Origin: Rotaria sp. Silwood1
Lineage: Eukaryota; Rotifera; Eurotatoria; Philodinida; Philodinidae
Assembly: GCA_905250075.1 (NCBI GenBank)
Contig: CAJNOP010000018.1
Span: forward strand, 1,165,267-1,229,266
Reading direction: 5' to 3'
Length of the DNA stretch: 64,000 nt
Below are positions 27,579-40,651 of this stretch, piece by piece. A program made the position numbers and the translations under genes. Below the pieces are notes generated by a model, which worked only from the letters and a program-made list of their open reading frames with translations, had not been told where the DNA came from and did not search any database. The stretch's first letter is position 1. Each line of letters begins with the position of its first letter.

Positions 27579-29088
27579 TGAACTTTAAATTTATGATCAC
27601 AGAAAAATTGAAGATTATTATTTTTTTTTTCTATAATTCATTAATAAAGTTCAAAAAAATTCAAAATAAAATAGTATCAAATAGATGTTTGTCAAAGACC
27701 GAACAAGCACAAATATTGACTTTTTTTTTCTTCAAATCAAATAGAAAAACAAAATGGCTATGTCATTAGTCCTTAAAGAAATCGACTAGTGCGATTTTAT
27801 TTGCTTTATTTTAGTTAATTTCCTCTAGGTTAAACAATAACTTATTGTTTTTTTACCATTATGAATAATAAAGTTAACGTAAGAAAAAGGTTATTTTCAC
27901 CTTCAACTAAGCATATTTGTATAGACATAATGTTGTGCATGATTTATATGCTATTTAATCGTCATTACCTTCAGTACAAAGAAACCAAGTAGGTAGTGAA
28001 GGTAAAAGGAGAAAAAAGTTTGTATACTAAGTATTAACAGATGCTGATTTGAAAATAAAGATGAATTTTTTTGGATAAAATAATCTTCGACAGAAATGAA
28101 AAACTAAGATGAAAATCATTTAAATAAATAATTGATTTAATTTGATTGGAATTTAGTTCAAATAAAAAAAGAAATTAATGAAGAGAATCATCATAGTTAA
28201 CGAAAGAACCTCTTCAGGTACCCCCTGCCGGTTTCAATAATGTTTTTTTTTTATCGATAGTACATAGTGTTTTAATAAAAATTCTAAATAGACTTGAATT
28301 TCTATCGATCTTGGATCAAACAATCGAGCTTTTAATATGTCTATTTTCTAGAACTCCCATTTTTTCGGAAAACTCGTGTGTTCGAATTTTAATCTGAAAC
28401 TTTTCCCATATAGAAAAATTAAACTACACTAGCTCCCATATGAAAATTTCAAAGTTTTCAACAAAGTCTTTTCAAAATATGAGACTGTTAAGATAAAGAC
28501 TCTTTTCCATCGATAATATGTATAACATGCATTCTTTGAAACCGCCATACCTCAAAAATACTTTGTTGAATAGCTTATGAGTTTATTTTTGTTGAAACTA
28601 GTCTATTTGAGTTCTCTAAATGCGTCAAGTTTCATATCAGAATTCAGAAATATGAGTTTTCCGAAAATCTGGAGCTTCTAGAAAGTACACATCTTAAAAA
28701 CTCGATAGCTTAGTTAAAATTCAAATACTTATAAGGTTTTGATAAAAACACTATGAAGTATCTACAGACAAAACGAAATATTTTAGTTCGAAGGAAGTAA
28801 TTCAAGAGCTTCTCTCGTAAGTGTTGCCTAATATTGTGTCTAGTTTTTTTCCTATGATTCATTGATAATGATTTATAAAATTATTCACACTTAGAAATAT
28901 GAGATTTTAATATTTTTCTCAAAATAATTTCTAAACAATAGTTCTAATCAACTGTTTTCTATCGCCATCTAATGGTAGTCAATGTAAAATAAAACTATGG
29001 TAATCATATTTGTGTAACACAAAAATGGCAGGTGTCTTTTTGTTTTAAACTTAACTTCTCATGTCTTGACAGTTCATTCTACCTAGAC
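27579..29088. other. intergenic, AT-rich, no supported gene
   Basis: THEG-gene 3' UTR followed by about 1.4 kb without coding signal, inverted repeats or recognisable element. A GACAG acceptor-like site (AG 29071-29072) lies 16 nt before the next ATG. Confidence 0.6.
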
Positions 29089-32000
29089 ATGGAAGATCAA
29101 AAATCATCATTTGGAAATAATTCTGAACAAGACAATATACATGCTGCTATACGTGATGGTTTAACATCATTTCGTGATGCATTTAATGTTACATGTCGTT
29201 CATCCGATCAACCCTATAATCAATGTGGTCAATGTAAAGCATGTCAAGTGGATGCTCATATTCATACAGCTAAAGAATGGTGGTTACAAACGGGTGATCT
29301 TATGAAACGACGTTTTCTTCTTGCTTTAATTAATCGTCTTAAACCTGATATACTCAATCATTTAGCACAAATTCTCAAACCATTTGTTGATGCAAAAGGT
29401 TCTTTTATTTTTATATCGAAAAATAAAACTCATTACTCTTATATATATATATATATATTTATATAGATTATACATATACAAGAAATAAATTTGATACAGA
29501 TGCACGATCATCAACAGATAATACAAATATAAATGATGATAGTGATCCAATAAAAAGGCAAGAAGAAGCCACAAAACTGATTGTATGGTTTAATCATGAA
29601 GATAAATATTCTCAAGGTTCATTTATTTTAACTATACTTCAATGGTGCGAAAGTTATTTAATATTTACAATAGCATTGAATATATTATCATTACAAGATA
29701 TGGATTGTAAGTTAGTTTTAAATAGAAAACCAACACAAATTTATTTTATTTATTTATGTTAAATTTTTAGCCGAAGATGATGACCGTCGAAGTGATATAA
29801 ATAATAATAGCCGCTTAAGACTTTTATCTGCATTAAGTATTCCATCTTCTTCTTTTTCAATAGCACCACCTACAGTTCCTATTCTTAAACGACCAAAAAC
29901 AACATCTTCATCATCAATGCGTCAAAAAAGTGCTGTTTCATTTGCATCTTCAACAATGAATGTTATCGATTCTGATAATGAACAACCGACACCATCAAAA
30001 CGTTCACCAAAATATAAAGATTTTATAAGACAATTACCTATTTATTTAGCTAAATTAATTTTATATATGCTTGATACGAAATCTCTTGATAAATGTAAAC
30101 TTGTTTCAACTTATTGGAAAAAAATGGCTATGGAAGTTGAAGATGAAGCAACAATGACGAAAATGCTTTATGATGATATGATGCTTTTACAGGTAAAATT
30201 TCTTGAAATTTTTTTATTACAAAATACGTCATTAGAAAAAGATAGGAGAAAACAATCGATACTGTTGCATATCGTGTAAGAATATCAATGGAATTGAATT
30301 AACACACAAATAAAGCACTTTTTTTCTCAAAAAATCACCGCACGATTTGATATTGAGATTTGAAAAACAAAACTTTATGTTTCTATTAATTGAAGAGTGA
30401 TTGTTTTTATGTATATGTATAGGGTTCTGCTGCTTTACAATGTAATCCATATTTTGCACGTGATACACTTGTACCTGTTCCGGATTTATTTCGATTGAAT
30501 GAAAATGAAAGAACATCAGCAAGAAAAAAGACATCAAATAATAAAAATATTTCAACATGGAATAAAATTTATGAAGCAAATAATATTCCTACACGTTTAG
30601 TTTTAATGGAAGAACGAAATGTTTTTTGCGGTCCATATAATGTACTCTTACTTAAAGATGAGTAAGTTTTTTTTTTTCTAATAAAAATTGATTAAAATAA
30701 TTATGAATAAAGTGTTATTGACATCTCCATAGAAACAATAAAATAAAAAAGAAAAAGAAAAAGAATAAAATGTCATCTAGTATTTTTGATAGAAATCGAT
30801 TTGAATTATTTTTTAAGCCTATAGGCTATATTAATGTATTATTGTTGATGAAGGCTGAACGGAAAAAAAAACATTTTCTAACTTTCGGATGTCTTTATTA
30901 AATTCTCTGTAAAAGTACATGGCACAGTTCAAGGTTAATGCTACAATTTACAAACATTTATGTTTGTTGTCGATCTATGAAAATATTGACACTTCATATT
31001 CGTGTCGTGAAAGTGTGATACGAAAAATAATATAGATATCTTTTCTGTTATTATTTCGAAAAAATTATGTTGTTATTCGATATGACATCTTAACATTTTT
31101 TATCACAACAAGTCGTATAAAATTCGGAAAAATAAATATTATAAATTTGTAAAAGAAGGCAAAATACATCAACAAGCATACAATTTTTTAACATTTCATG
31201 AACAGAAATTTGAAGTATTTTCTAACACGTTACTATAAAGTGTAGCTATTGCTTCCATTAAACTTCTTTCCCTCTTGCATGTGCTAAAGTCAAATTACTT
31301 TAGCCCTATATATATATATTCAATACTTTAAGAATGAAGGAAATGACAAATAAAAAATTTCCCCAATAATTTAAAATATGTTTTTCTATACTACCTGATG
31401 AGTTAAAATACGGAAGTTTTCCCGATATCATATCTTCGAGAAAATTTACGTTTGAATTAAGCATTAAGAGAACTGAATTATCAAGAGAAGATTTCTATGA
31501 ACAGTTGGATTTTGCTCTTTTTTTTACGGAATTCTATCTTTATTTTTTTAATCCATTCTAGTTTTTCATTCATTACAAATTATTTTAAAAATAGCTTCGT
31601 AAGTGAATAAAACTTTACAGATTAGTCATCTGACATATATATACATATATGCTTTTCCTTGATTCTTTTCAATCGATGTTCTGCTACCCATTTCCTTTGT
31701 ATATTCTTGATTTAGTCGTTGTTTATTTCTATTAATGAATTGATTGTATAATTCTTTATTGATATTACTATCTAGTTCGGATCGTCGTCGTATTGTACAT
31801 ATGAGTGGTGAAAGTGTTGTAGCTATAACATCACGTGATGGTCGAGTTCGACTTATTGATATGCAATCAGCACAAGAACGACCAATGGTTTTAGTTGGAC
31901 ATGCTGCTTCTGTTCATTGTATTGTTGTGCAAGAGAGTAAAAAACGTATATTTACGGTATTTTGTTTTGAAAAAATTCAGAAATTTAATATTTGTATTTA

Positions 32001-34111
32001 AATTTAAATTTAAAAAAAATGATAGGGTAGTTATGATTTAACTGTTCGTTGTTGGAATCTAGAAACAGGTCGTTGTACGAAATTATATCATGGACATGAA
32101 CGAACAGTAACTTGTTTAGCTGTTTTTCTTGATTTAATTGCTGCTGGTGGCAATGATAATCTTTGTTTGGGTAAGAATTTTAAAATTTAATGATTTATTT
32201 ATTTTATTAATAAAACATTTTAAAAAAATCTTAGTATGGAGATATAAACATACTCGACCATGGAGAACATTTAAACATAAACATCCTGTATCAGCTGTTG
32301 CCATTAGTGATGATATGACATTATCAGGTGATATTCAAGGAAAAATAAAAGTTTGGCATAATCTAAGTGGAGCACTTATTAAAGTAACTCAAAAATATGA
32401 AACTCAAAGAAGAAAAAAGAAATTTTTTCTGTATATTTGAATAGTCTATCAAACATCGTCTAGCAATTACGGATGTTAAATTTGATAAATGGCATATAGC
32501 ATCATCATCCCATGATAATTATGCTAGTGTATGGACGTCACAAGGACCATTAAATAAACCTTTATGTACATTTCGTCATCCAAAGTAAATAGAAATAAAT
32601 TAAATTTCAATGTTTGTATAAATATCTGCTGTTGTTACTGTTTTTTTTTTCTATAATTAGAGAAGTTTTATGCCTTGAATTTCTTTATCTACGAATATTA
32701 ACTGGTTGTGCTGATGGGAAAATACGTATTTGGAGTGTACTTAGTGGCTTTTGTTTACGTGTTATGCGTGGTAACAGTGTTTCTGATCCAGTCACTAGCC
32801 TAACAGCAACACCAAATAGGTTTATTTATTCTTTCTTTTTTTGATTTTCGTGTTTTATAAATTTTGCTTATTATTTTGTATAGAATTCTTGTTAATACAC
32901 AAAGTAGTTTATTACTGATGAATTTCGAACCAGTTAAATTTGATTATACACTTGAAGAAGATAAACTACCAGTAACAAACACACCTACACCACCAATATT
33001 ATCAGCATCAGCAACTAAACGTAAAAATTTAAGCATTAAACGAAGACAAACATCAGCATCAAAAGTCATACAAAAGAATGAATCAATAGATGAGAAAAAA
33101 AAAGAAATGACTGTTTTATTTGATAATGAAAATATTGGACTTAATCTAACATTAGAACAAACTAAAGAATTATTAAAACGACAAATGCGTGGTGGTGTTG
33201 ATGAAAAACGAAAATTAGTACCAGAAGAATTTCGCATTATTGAACAATCACCATTTTATAGGGCAGATAAAAGTAAGTAATAAAAGAAATAAAAGTTCAA
33301 GAGTAGCAATTAAGTCAATATTGACGTCGTTTATTTTTTGAGTATAAAATATTAAGTGAAAGAATCTCAAAAAAATTATATAAATACTACTTGCGATCGA
33401 GGTAACAAAAATTCTATCGTATACCATTTAGAAAATCATTTAATTATGAGTAAGTTGATCGATTCGAGTTTTCTTTCTTTTAATGTTTAATATGATGTGA
33501 AACATGAAAACGTTAGAAAATTGAATTGAAATAGGAATTTGTTATTGTGTCTAGGTAAAGATGATACTGTTTATGCTGAACATCGTCCCGTTCCATTAAC
33601 ACTGATCGATCGTCCACCCTCATCACCAAGTCGATTTGATTTGAAAACACGTATATTTCGTTCACAATCTCAACATTATGTTAGTCCACCAACAGAATCG
33701 GTTTCAACTCATTCAAAATCTCCAAAGAGTCTGTTTGAAATAGTTCATCGACCACCATCACAAAACCGTACTCAATTAAATAGACAAAACACGGATTTAT
33801 CATCAACTTTCAAGTCATCTTCTTTCAAGGAAGACAAAAATCAATCACAACAACAATTTAATAAACCAAAATTATCAAGACCACAAGCAGTTCCAACAAC
33901 ATATGAAGTTAAACGTGGAGGTAAAGTTTATAAAGTTGTTGTTGGTTATGTTAGTCCATTTACAAGTCCATTACAACGGCAAGAATTACATTTACAAACG
34001 GATGGACAAATTGATTTAGTCATTCAACAAATAAAACAGCAACAGGAAAGACAACGAGCAAGTAAACCACACGTATGGCTTGGATTACCACCATCATCAA
34101 CATTAAAATAA
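29089..34111 (+). CDS. F-box/WD40-repeat protein, FBXW10-like
   Basis: Eleven exons join in frame to 976 aa: 29089-29398, 29467-29706, 29771-30192, 30423-30661, 31776-31956, 32026-32170, 32235-32383, 32445-32584, 32661-32819, 32884-33272, 33555-34111. The N-terminus has CGQCKACQ and TAKEWW...RRFLLALINRLKP, the pattern I associate with FBXW10. An F-box (IRQLPIYLAKLILYMLD..LDKCKLVSTYW) follows at about 297-330, then WD40 blades (GSYDLTVRCWNLETGRC, GHERTVTCL, GDIQGKIKVWHNLSG, ASSSHDNYASVWT, GCADGKIRIWSVLSG). It should be the substrate receptor of an SCF ubiquitin ligase. The tail has a long Ser/Thr/Lys-rich region and a short conserved-looking block GGKVYKVVVGYVSPF. The stop overlaps AATAAA (34107-34112). 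Intron 4 is 1114 nt; the others are 60-282 nt. Orthology to FBXW10 rather than another FBXW is from memory of the N-terminus. Confidence 0.85.
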
Positions 34112-36782
34112 AAACTTTTTTTCTTTCGTTATTTATTTATTTATATATTGTTTGTATGCGATTTCTTTTTTATAGTTATTGTCTCGGTGAGCATTATATT
34201 CTTATTTGTTTGAAAATAAGACGACACGTACGAATCGAATATTGAGGTTATTTTTCTAAAGAGCTTATTATATAATATTATAGTACACAATTAAATCAAA
34301 CCTTTAATATTTTTTTTTCTTTAATTAAATAAAATTGTAGAAAACAGCTTGGATAATAATTAAACAATGACAATGCGATAAACTTAAAACATGACTGTGC
34401 AAAAAACCGTGCTCTACTATCGTCGAATAAACAGGATTCTCAAAACAACTTCTTATGCTGGCTTGAAGACTTTGCCATGGAAGTTTGTACGTGAAATCGT
34501 GATGTTTGATCATTTCAGAAAGGATTAGGACAACATAGAGTTTTTCTCTTTCAATTGACACAAACATGAATCTCTAACAACAAATGAAATTAAGTGCACA
34601 TACCTGGGAATTCTTCGATTGTTATAGGAGTTTAATATTGCGCACTGCTGCATTGTATCCTATCACTTGAAACAAATCTTGATAAAGCTCTTAATTGGAA
34701 TATGCGACGTTACTCTTACATTTTCTTCTTTAGTGATTATCTCTATTATTAGAACACACTTGTTGTACGTGATAATATGTCGATGCCGAGAAAATAGTAC
34801 TCAATCTGACATGACATAAGTTTAAAGAGAGTAAATCAATCATATGAATCAAAAAAGTCTAGTTGTTCCAAATACACTTGAGCATGACTGTTAATATATT
34901 ACAATTAGAATTGAAATGTACAAATATTCACTGAAGCACTTTTTTATTTACTTCTCTGACCCGTTTCTCATAAGTTTGACTAAAAAGATGTCAGATAAAA
35001 CAATGGTGTGTCTCTTGTGAAATTGTGTCTCAATTGATCCCTATATTTGCTCATATTTTCGGCCACACTAAAACACCGAAACAGGAAGATCGCATGCCAA
35101 AACTTACTTATCAAAAGATGAGAAATGAGATTTTAGTCGATTTTTGCTTTTAATGTTGTCATTGACAACAGAATCATTTTTTGGCCTTTGTCACAAACTC
35201 CATTTGATCTATTACAGAAGAGCTATACTTCAACAAGCCATCATCTTCGATTTCGTTTACATTTAGGTAAACGACAAGTTTCAACAGTACTAACTACACT
35301 GTTTTTGTTGACAAAACAATACACAGTCGCCACTCTTATAAAATCAATTGAAATATTGGTGTACTTTTGAGAAGCTCAAATGTATGAGGCATTCATCAAA
35401 AACGATAAGAAAGTTTTCGACAGACACAATGAGAAGTTAAAATATTAAAAAAAAAATACAATTTTTGTAGTTTTGACGGGATTCAACTAGACAAACACAT
35501 TTCGTATCATCCAACTGATATTTGTGAATCCCCATCTGTGACTTTCAATAAATATCAGGTTTATCACTTTTACATCACTAAAATATCTATTTTAATCAAT
35601 TAAATCGATGTACATTAATTTCACGGTGCAATTCATCATTCGAAAATATATGCTTGACGCTTTTGAGATATGAAAGTCACGAGTTTGTTTTTCGTTATGT
35701 TCAAGTACTGGTGTTGCATGTATCTCAGAGGAAGATGTTTAATGAAGTCAATGAAATGCTGTTATTCTCTACATATGAGTGTGGTATGACAGAGAGATTT
35801 CAAAGAATTAATCTATTGACGGATGATCGTCAGATTTAGATTAACTATTAATATGAATACAGCAGTGGGTGCATGCAAGCATTTGATAGTGAAAGGTCAA
35901 CTGTTTGACGATCATTAAATGTTGTCACAAAATGAAAATAAAAGTGCTACAACTTTGGTGCTGTATTAGTTCTTTTTAATAAGGAACTGGTTTATATCAA
36001 TATCAATCAACACAACATATTTTTGGTATTATAATAGTGCTGAAGTTTGTTGTAGAACAGTCTGATTAGTTTTTTTTATTGTGTTGTTCAGCTTATTGCA
36101 GCTATGACTTCACTATAGGAAGCAAGTAAAATAATTTTACATGCAAAGCTGTCGAGAGATGAGATACAATCGATCATTTTTCCAATAAATCAATTGTGTT
36201 CAAATTATTTTTATCGAAATAACATCTGACCATCAAAAGTTTTTTTTCATTTCGATGATCGGCTATAAGGATTCATCGATGTCTCTTATCATGATTAATA
36301 AATATTCATTCATAGATTCTACAGTTTCGAAGAATACACCAAACAGCAGACAAATATTTTTATGAGTCATCACATAATCATCATTTTTATTGAAGTCTGA
36401 TCTTAGCAGCAGCGTTCACTTTCTATTCAGGAGTACTTGATCTCATAAGACATCGTAATAATTCACTTAGATCTACACCCAACCCATTCATCTAATTCCC
36501 ATGTTTCATCCAAATTCACATTCATTCGCTCTCAAAAGTTAAGATGATGAATGTCCAAAGGCTCGCTTTTTCGCCAGAGGAATAAAGTACAAGATAATTA
36601 TTATCTGATTGATACATTTATTTAGATAATCCGAAGACATTTAGATAGAGAGAAATAACAGAGTTAATTGCATGATATTTGTTTAGCCGTATGGATATAA
36701 CGTCCAACAGGAATGACAAAGGACAAAAAAATACAGTTGGCTGTTTTCTTTTTTTGATCGAAATAGTATATATATATATATA
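34112..36782. other. intergenic between convergent genes, no supported gene
   Basis: The 3' ends of the FBXW10-like gene and the ADP-ribosylglycohydrolase face each other here. Two short frames (35188-35370 and 35654-35839) look less AT-biased than background but show no motif and no partner exons. A pyrimidine/CA-rich patch lies near 36465-36530. A TA repeat (about 36768-36782) abuts the ARH stop. Confidence 0.5.
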
Positions 36783-38920
36783 TCATTCTAAATGTTTGGT
36801 TTGCCATCGGTCTCCTTCATATACAATCCACTTACTCACTGCGCTAATGAATTTCTTGGCATAGAGATGTTCAATCCATTTTCTTGGTAAATTTTCATAA
36901 CCATAGGTAACACCAGCTAACTGACCGTATATAGCGGCTGTGGTATCTGTGTCGTCGCCGAGGTTGACAGCATCAAGAGCGCCGCATTCGAAGGAGTTTC
37001 CATCGGACCAAAACGCCCACAAGGCTGCCTCAAGAGCATTTACAATATATCCGTTTCCTCGGATACCATCATCGTATCCGCGTTTTTTCTTGTATGATCC
37101 CTGAGCAACGCGTTGGATGTCAGGATGAAGTGCTTCGTTGGCGAACCATGCTCGATGACAGTCGTAAAAATTATCTGAAAGCAGTTTATCCTTAGTTTCT
37201 CCATTTACAGCGGCCACTATCAGAGCACCATAATAACGACAAGCGTCGTATGCTTTCTGATCACCATGGGTGATGCGGCCACTAATACCGGAATATTTCA
37301 CAGCGAGCTCAGGAAACTTACGGAAAAAGAGGGGTACAGGAGCCAATCGCATCAATGCTCCGTTCCCTGCTGCACCCTCATGGCTGCAAAATACGTCGAA
37401 CTTCTTCATCAGATCTAGATCTGATAGAAAATCTAATTGCTCATGAGAAATTTTATGGCTCTGAGCAATGTGTTTTTGGCGACGTTCGAATTCGTGAATG
37501 GATTCCTTTGTAGCGGTGCCTATATCGAAGCACTGTCCGTTGGAAGACATATAACCACACTTATACCACCACTTGTAGCGAACCAATTGATCATAGGGCA
37601 CGAAATCTCGACGAGCCAATAATGAATTTGCAAGACATAGGGCCATGGAAGTGTCGTCAGTAAACTAAAATATGCTTATCTAGTGTATAGCTCGAATCTC
37701 AAATGACTGATGTCTTTTCGATATATCTCTTTGAAGAAAATACCAAACGGTCCGAGTTCATACTACTTTTTTCATTCATATTTTGTCACATTACCAGTCA
37801 TTCAATCAATAATTGCCATTTCAGAAACTAGTTGAGCAAGTTTTAGCGCAATCCTTCCTATATTAAAATGTGCAACACGATAGATTTGTACCACTAGCTC
37901 AGAATATTCCTAAAAATATTAATGATGGTGACATTTGGAAGTTAGTCGATTGTATCTACCATTTATGGTCTTTGTGAAAAAGGAATCTCAAGTTCTCGCT
38001 ATGTACTTGAATACTTATTTTTAATCATGATTTCACAAAGCTGTCAGTTTAATCCCATCGGGACTAAACTTCATTGTACATGCAAACATCTATTGTATGA
38101 GTCAATCTGTGACAAGTTCGCAAGCGCATCATGTTCACCTATGTCTTACCACCAATGACAGGAACTGAGCAAGTGCGTTATGAGAAAAAATTCTTCTTTT
38201 AGAATTGAAGTTCTAAAATAGATTCGAATCTCAGAGGTACCGAAATCTAAAAAAAACATGTTGAAATATTCGCTGTGATCTGCAATGTGAGACTGACTGG
38301 AAGGATTCCCTTATCTGAATATAAATTACTTCAACATTGGTTAGAAATTGCATTTCAGAGGATATAGAACGAATGCTGAGTGAATGAACAAAGTTCTACT
38401 AGTATTTATGTATCGTAAACAAAACTCTTTGTCTTCAAAAGCGAACTTTTACTACAACAAACTTTTGAGTAGTAGGTTCCACAGATGGCAATACTAACTT
38501 CAAAAAAAAATTCTCGTTACCCCATGAAAATGTGCTCATAATGTAATCGACGACCTTTTAGTGACATTATCATATGATTTTTCGCATTAACATTGGCGAA
38601 AGCTAATCCAGTGAGATATTAGAAATTCAGTGCACCAAAAAATACTGTACCTGTCCCTCTTCGAGACCAAGGGTTCCTCCTCCTCTAAGATCCTTCACCG
38701 GGTTTTGGAGAATATATTTTCGCGATCGAAATTTGGCGTGAGCACCAAGGGCATCACCCAAAGCCATGCCAATCATCGATCCTTGAACACGATTTAATAC
38801 GACAGCATTGACCGGAGTTGGTGGGTTTTGTAGCATATTTTCCAGTTCTTGAAGAGATTTGACCGATTGTTTACTGTCGTCATCAAACTGGATATCAAGC
38901 CAAGACTTGTCTAAAGACAT
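36783..38920 (-). CDS. ADP-ribosylglycohydrolase (ARH/DraG family)
   Basis: Two exons (38651-38920 and 36783-37664, 986-nt intron with GT-AG ends) join in frame to 383 aa. The enzyme should remove ADP-ribose from modified residues. Dimetal-site motifs are complete: GDALGA (55-60), TDDT (92-95) and the C-terminal GDDTDTTAA (326-334, Asp327, Asp328 and Asp330), plus the GNGALMRLAP block (about 190-199). These blocks read more like bacterial DraG-type proteins than animal ARH1-3, and the GC content is higher than in neighbouring genes, which suggests horizontal origin (inference). The upstream gene on the same strand is an ADP-ribosyltransferase, the opposing activity. An acceptor-like GATAG lies 21 nt before the ATG. 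Confidence 0.92.
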
Positions 38921-38963
38921 ATCGTCTTTTTCATATGCTAACTATCTCAGATATCTTTCGAAG
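38921..38963 (-). promoter_or_regulatory. candidate ART-ARH operon junction
   Basis: Only 43 nt separate the predicted stop of the ART 3' exon (38964-38966) from the ARH ATG (38918-38920). On the minus strand it contains CTGAGATAG, with the AG at 38943-38942 placed 21 nt before the ATG, a possible spliced-leader acceptor. The pyrimidine tract is weak. If the ART ends at its first stop (39872) instead, the gap is about 950 nt and this call falls. Confidence 0.4.
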
Positions 38964-40651
38964 TCAATGATTTCGACGTTTAGATCCGTAAATTTTCGAG
39001 TGATCCTCATCGGAAAGACACTGCTTCCGAGCGGAAAATTGCGCAAAATTGTAGGGATTTTGACGCAGGAATTCGATGATTAATCCTGACGATAATATTT
39101 TTCTAGCTCCGATCGGAATTGATTTTATTCCGTAGAGCCGCCCAGAAAAGCAATCACCAGATTCTTGCGTCCGCATTCCTACCACTTTCTGGATTTTTCC
39201 GGTCGGAACCGGTCGTACTTCATTAGCTTGGGTTTGTAAGAGTTTTTTGAAATTGAAATATTGGATTAGTAAAAGAGCTTCTTAGCTAACCTGCTCGAAA
39301 TTGGCATGCAGGATGGATTTTAGATGGTCCACTTGCGTCTGAAAAATGCAAGAAATCGATGTTACAACAGTTAGAAGAAGTATTTGCAAGAAAAAGCCAA
39401 TGAAATCGATAAAAAGAAATGGACAATATTAGACAGATGATATCTGAAAAGATACTAGTCAGAGTCATAGAAGTCGACAGTGAACACTATTTTTGAAGTT
39501 GAATAGGATGACTCACTGAAAAAGCCTAGATCTTGCATACTTTCGTGGAAATATCAGTTCTAATTAGAGATAGCGAAGTAGGGCAGAAAGCTTGCATACC
39601 AAGCAGGTTAATATTTCGATGGAAAACTCTGTTAGTGGATTTATGCACATCAGTGTATCTTGACTTGACAACTCCTCACATCTCTCATACAACATAGGAT
39701 TTTTTCACTGCGAGAGAAAAATACCATGCGAAGTTTTACAGCTGGAAAAGATGAAGGAGAAGTTTTCTCATATATACCCTTTTTCTAGGTCTCATCGTCA
39801 TGAAATAGTCTCACGAAGAGAAAAAGATGCGATCAACGCATAACTATACCAATCAATTGTGTTCATGAAAATCAAACGTCTGATAGAGTTGTGTTTGAAA
39901 TGGAGAGTTTACCTGCTGGAAGTGCCGCAATAATTGAAGAAGAAACCTCAAGAGGCGAAGTAATCAGTTTATGTGGAGGATCCGTTTCCTGCAAACGAAT
40001 CATGTATAATCCTTCTGCCGGACTCCATTTGTCTACAACACGTAGATAGGTGCCAGGCATCAGTAAAATTTCATTCTCCTTCTTATAAAACGAATGGTTG
40101 CGTATACTTTTTCCACTAATACATTCGACCATGAATATTGTTCGCACACCTGAACGACCAATAAACTGCTCCAATATTGGCATGGTCTCTGTGCACGAGC
40201 TGAAACCCCACCATATATAATCAGTTTGATATTGATCGCTAACATTACCATGAATACCACGCCAAATCGTGCCTTTCATTGATGGCAATTTGTACAAGGC
40301 TGTAAGAAATAGTTTAAGATACGAGAACCATGGCTTCAAATTGTCTCGTACTTCAGAACGAAGCGTTCGGTTCAGTTGAACATAGAGACTCTCTTGGGAA
40401 GAAGTCCACTGCATCGTGTAGAGATGGATGGCTGCAGATTCGTCGGGAGTAAGATCATCTTTTGGATTAGAAGAGTTCCGCTTCGCCAACCAAACTTTTC
40501 TGTCGAGATCATCTATCAATGGCTTTACGCGTTCTACAGCTTCTTCTAATGATACCAGCGGTTTTTTTTCATAACCTTCGATAGGTAACAATGTTTGGGT
40601 GGGTTCTTCACCAGCATCAAGGTAACGATCAATTGTATTGCTGTTGCTCAT
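38964..40651 (-). CDS. NAD-dependent arginine ADP-ribosyltransferase (ARTC-type), with predicted 3' exons
   Basis: Exon 1 (39913-40651) holds the whole catalytic domain with the R-S-ExE triad: TIWRGI (Arg131), WWGFSSCT (Ser151-Ser152) and KENEILLMPGT (Glu192, Glu194). It should transfer ADP-ribose from NAD+ to arginine, and such ARTs are numerous in bdelloids. Without splicing the frame stops at 39872-39874, giving about 259 aa. A good donor (GCAG|GTAAAC) at 39912, however, allows two more exons (39291-39338, 48 nt, and 38964-39226), in frame to 349 aa. The extension is basic and Ser/Gly-rich with no known domain. The start is ATG 40651; an acceptor-like TTTTTTTATCAG (AG 40670-40669) lies 17 nt upstream. 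No signal peptide is visible, so a cytosolic enzyme is likely, unlike vertebrate ecto-ARTs. Exon 1 confidence is high, 3' exons about 0.5. Confidence 0.8.
39025..39208. repeat. three regularly spaced TTCCGnnCGGAA near-palindromes
   Basis: TTCCGAGCGGAA (39025-39036), CTCCGATCGGAA (39107-39118) and TTCCGGTCGGAA (39197-39208) recur 82 and 90 nt apart in the predicted last ART exon. They are the GC-richest spots for several kb. They could be protein-coding repeats (they read VPTG and IPIG in frame), binding sites or a small dispersed repeat. Confidence 0.5.
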
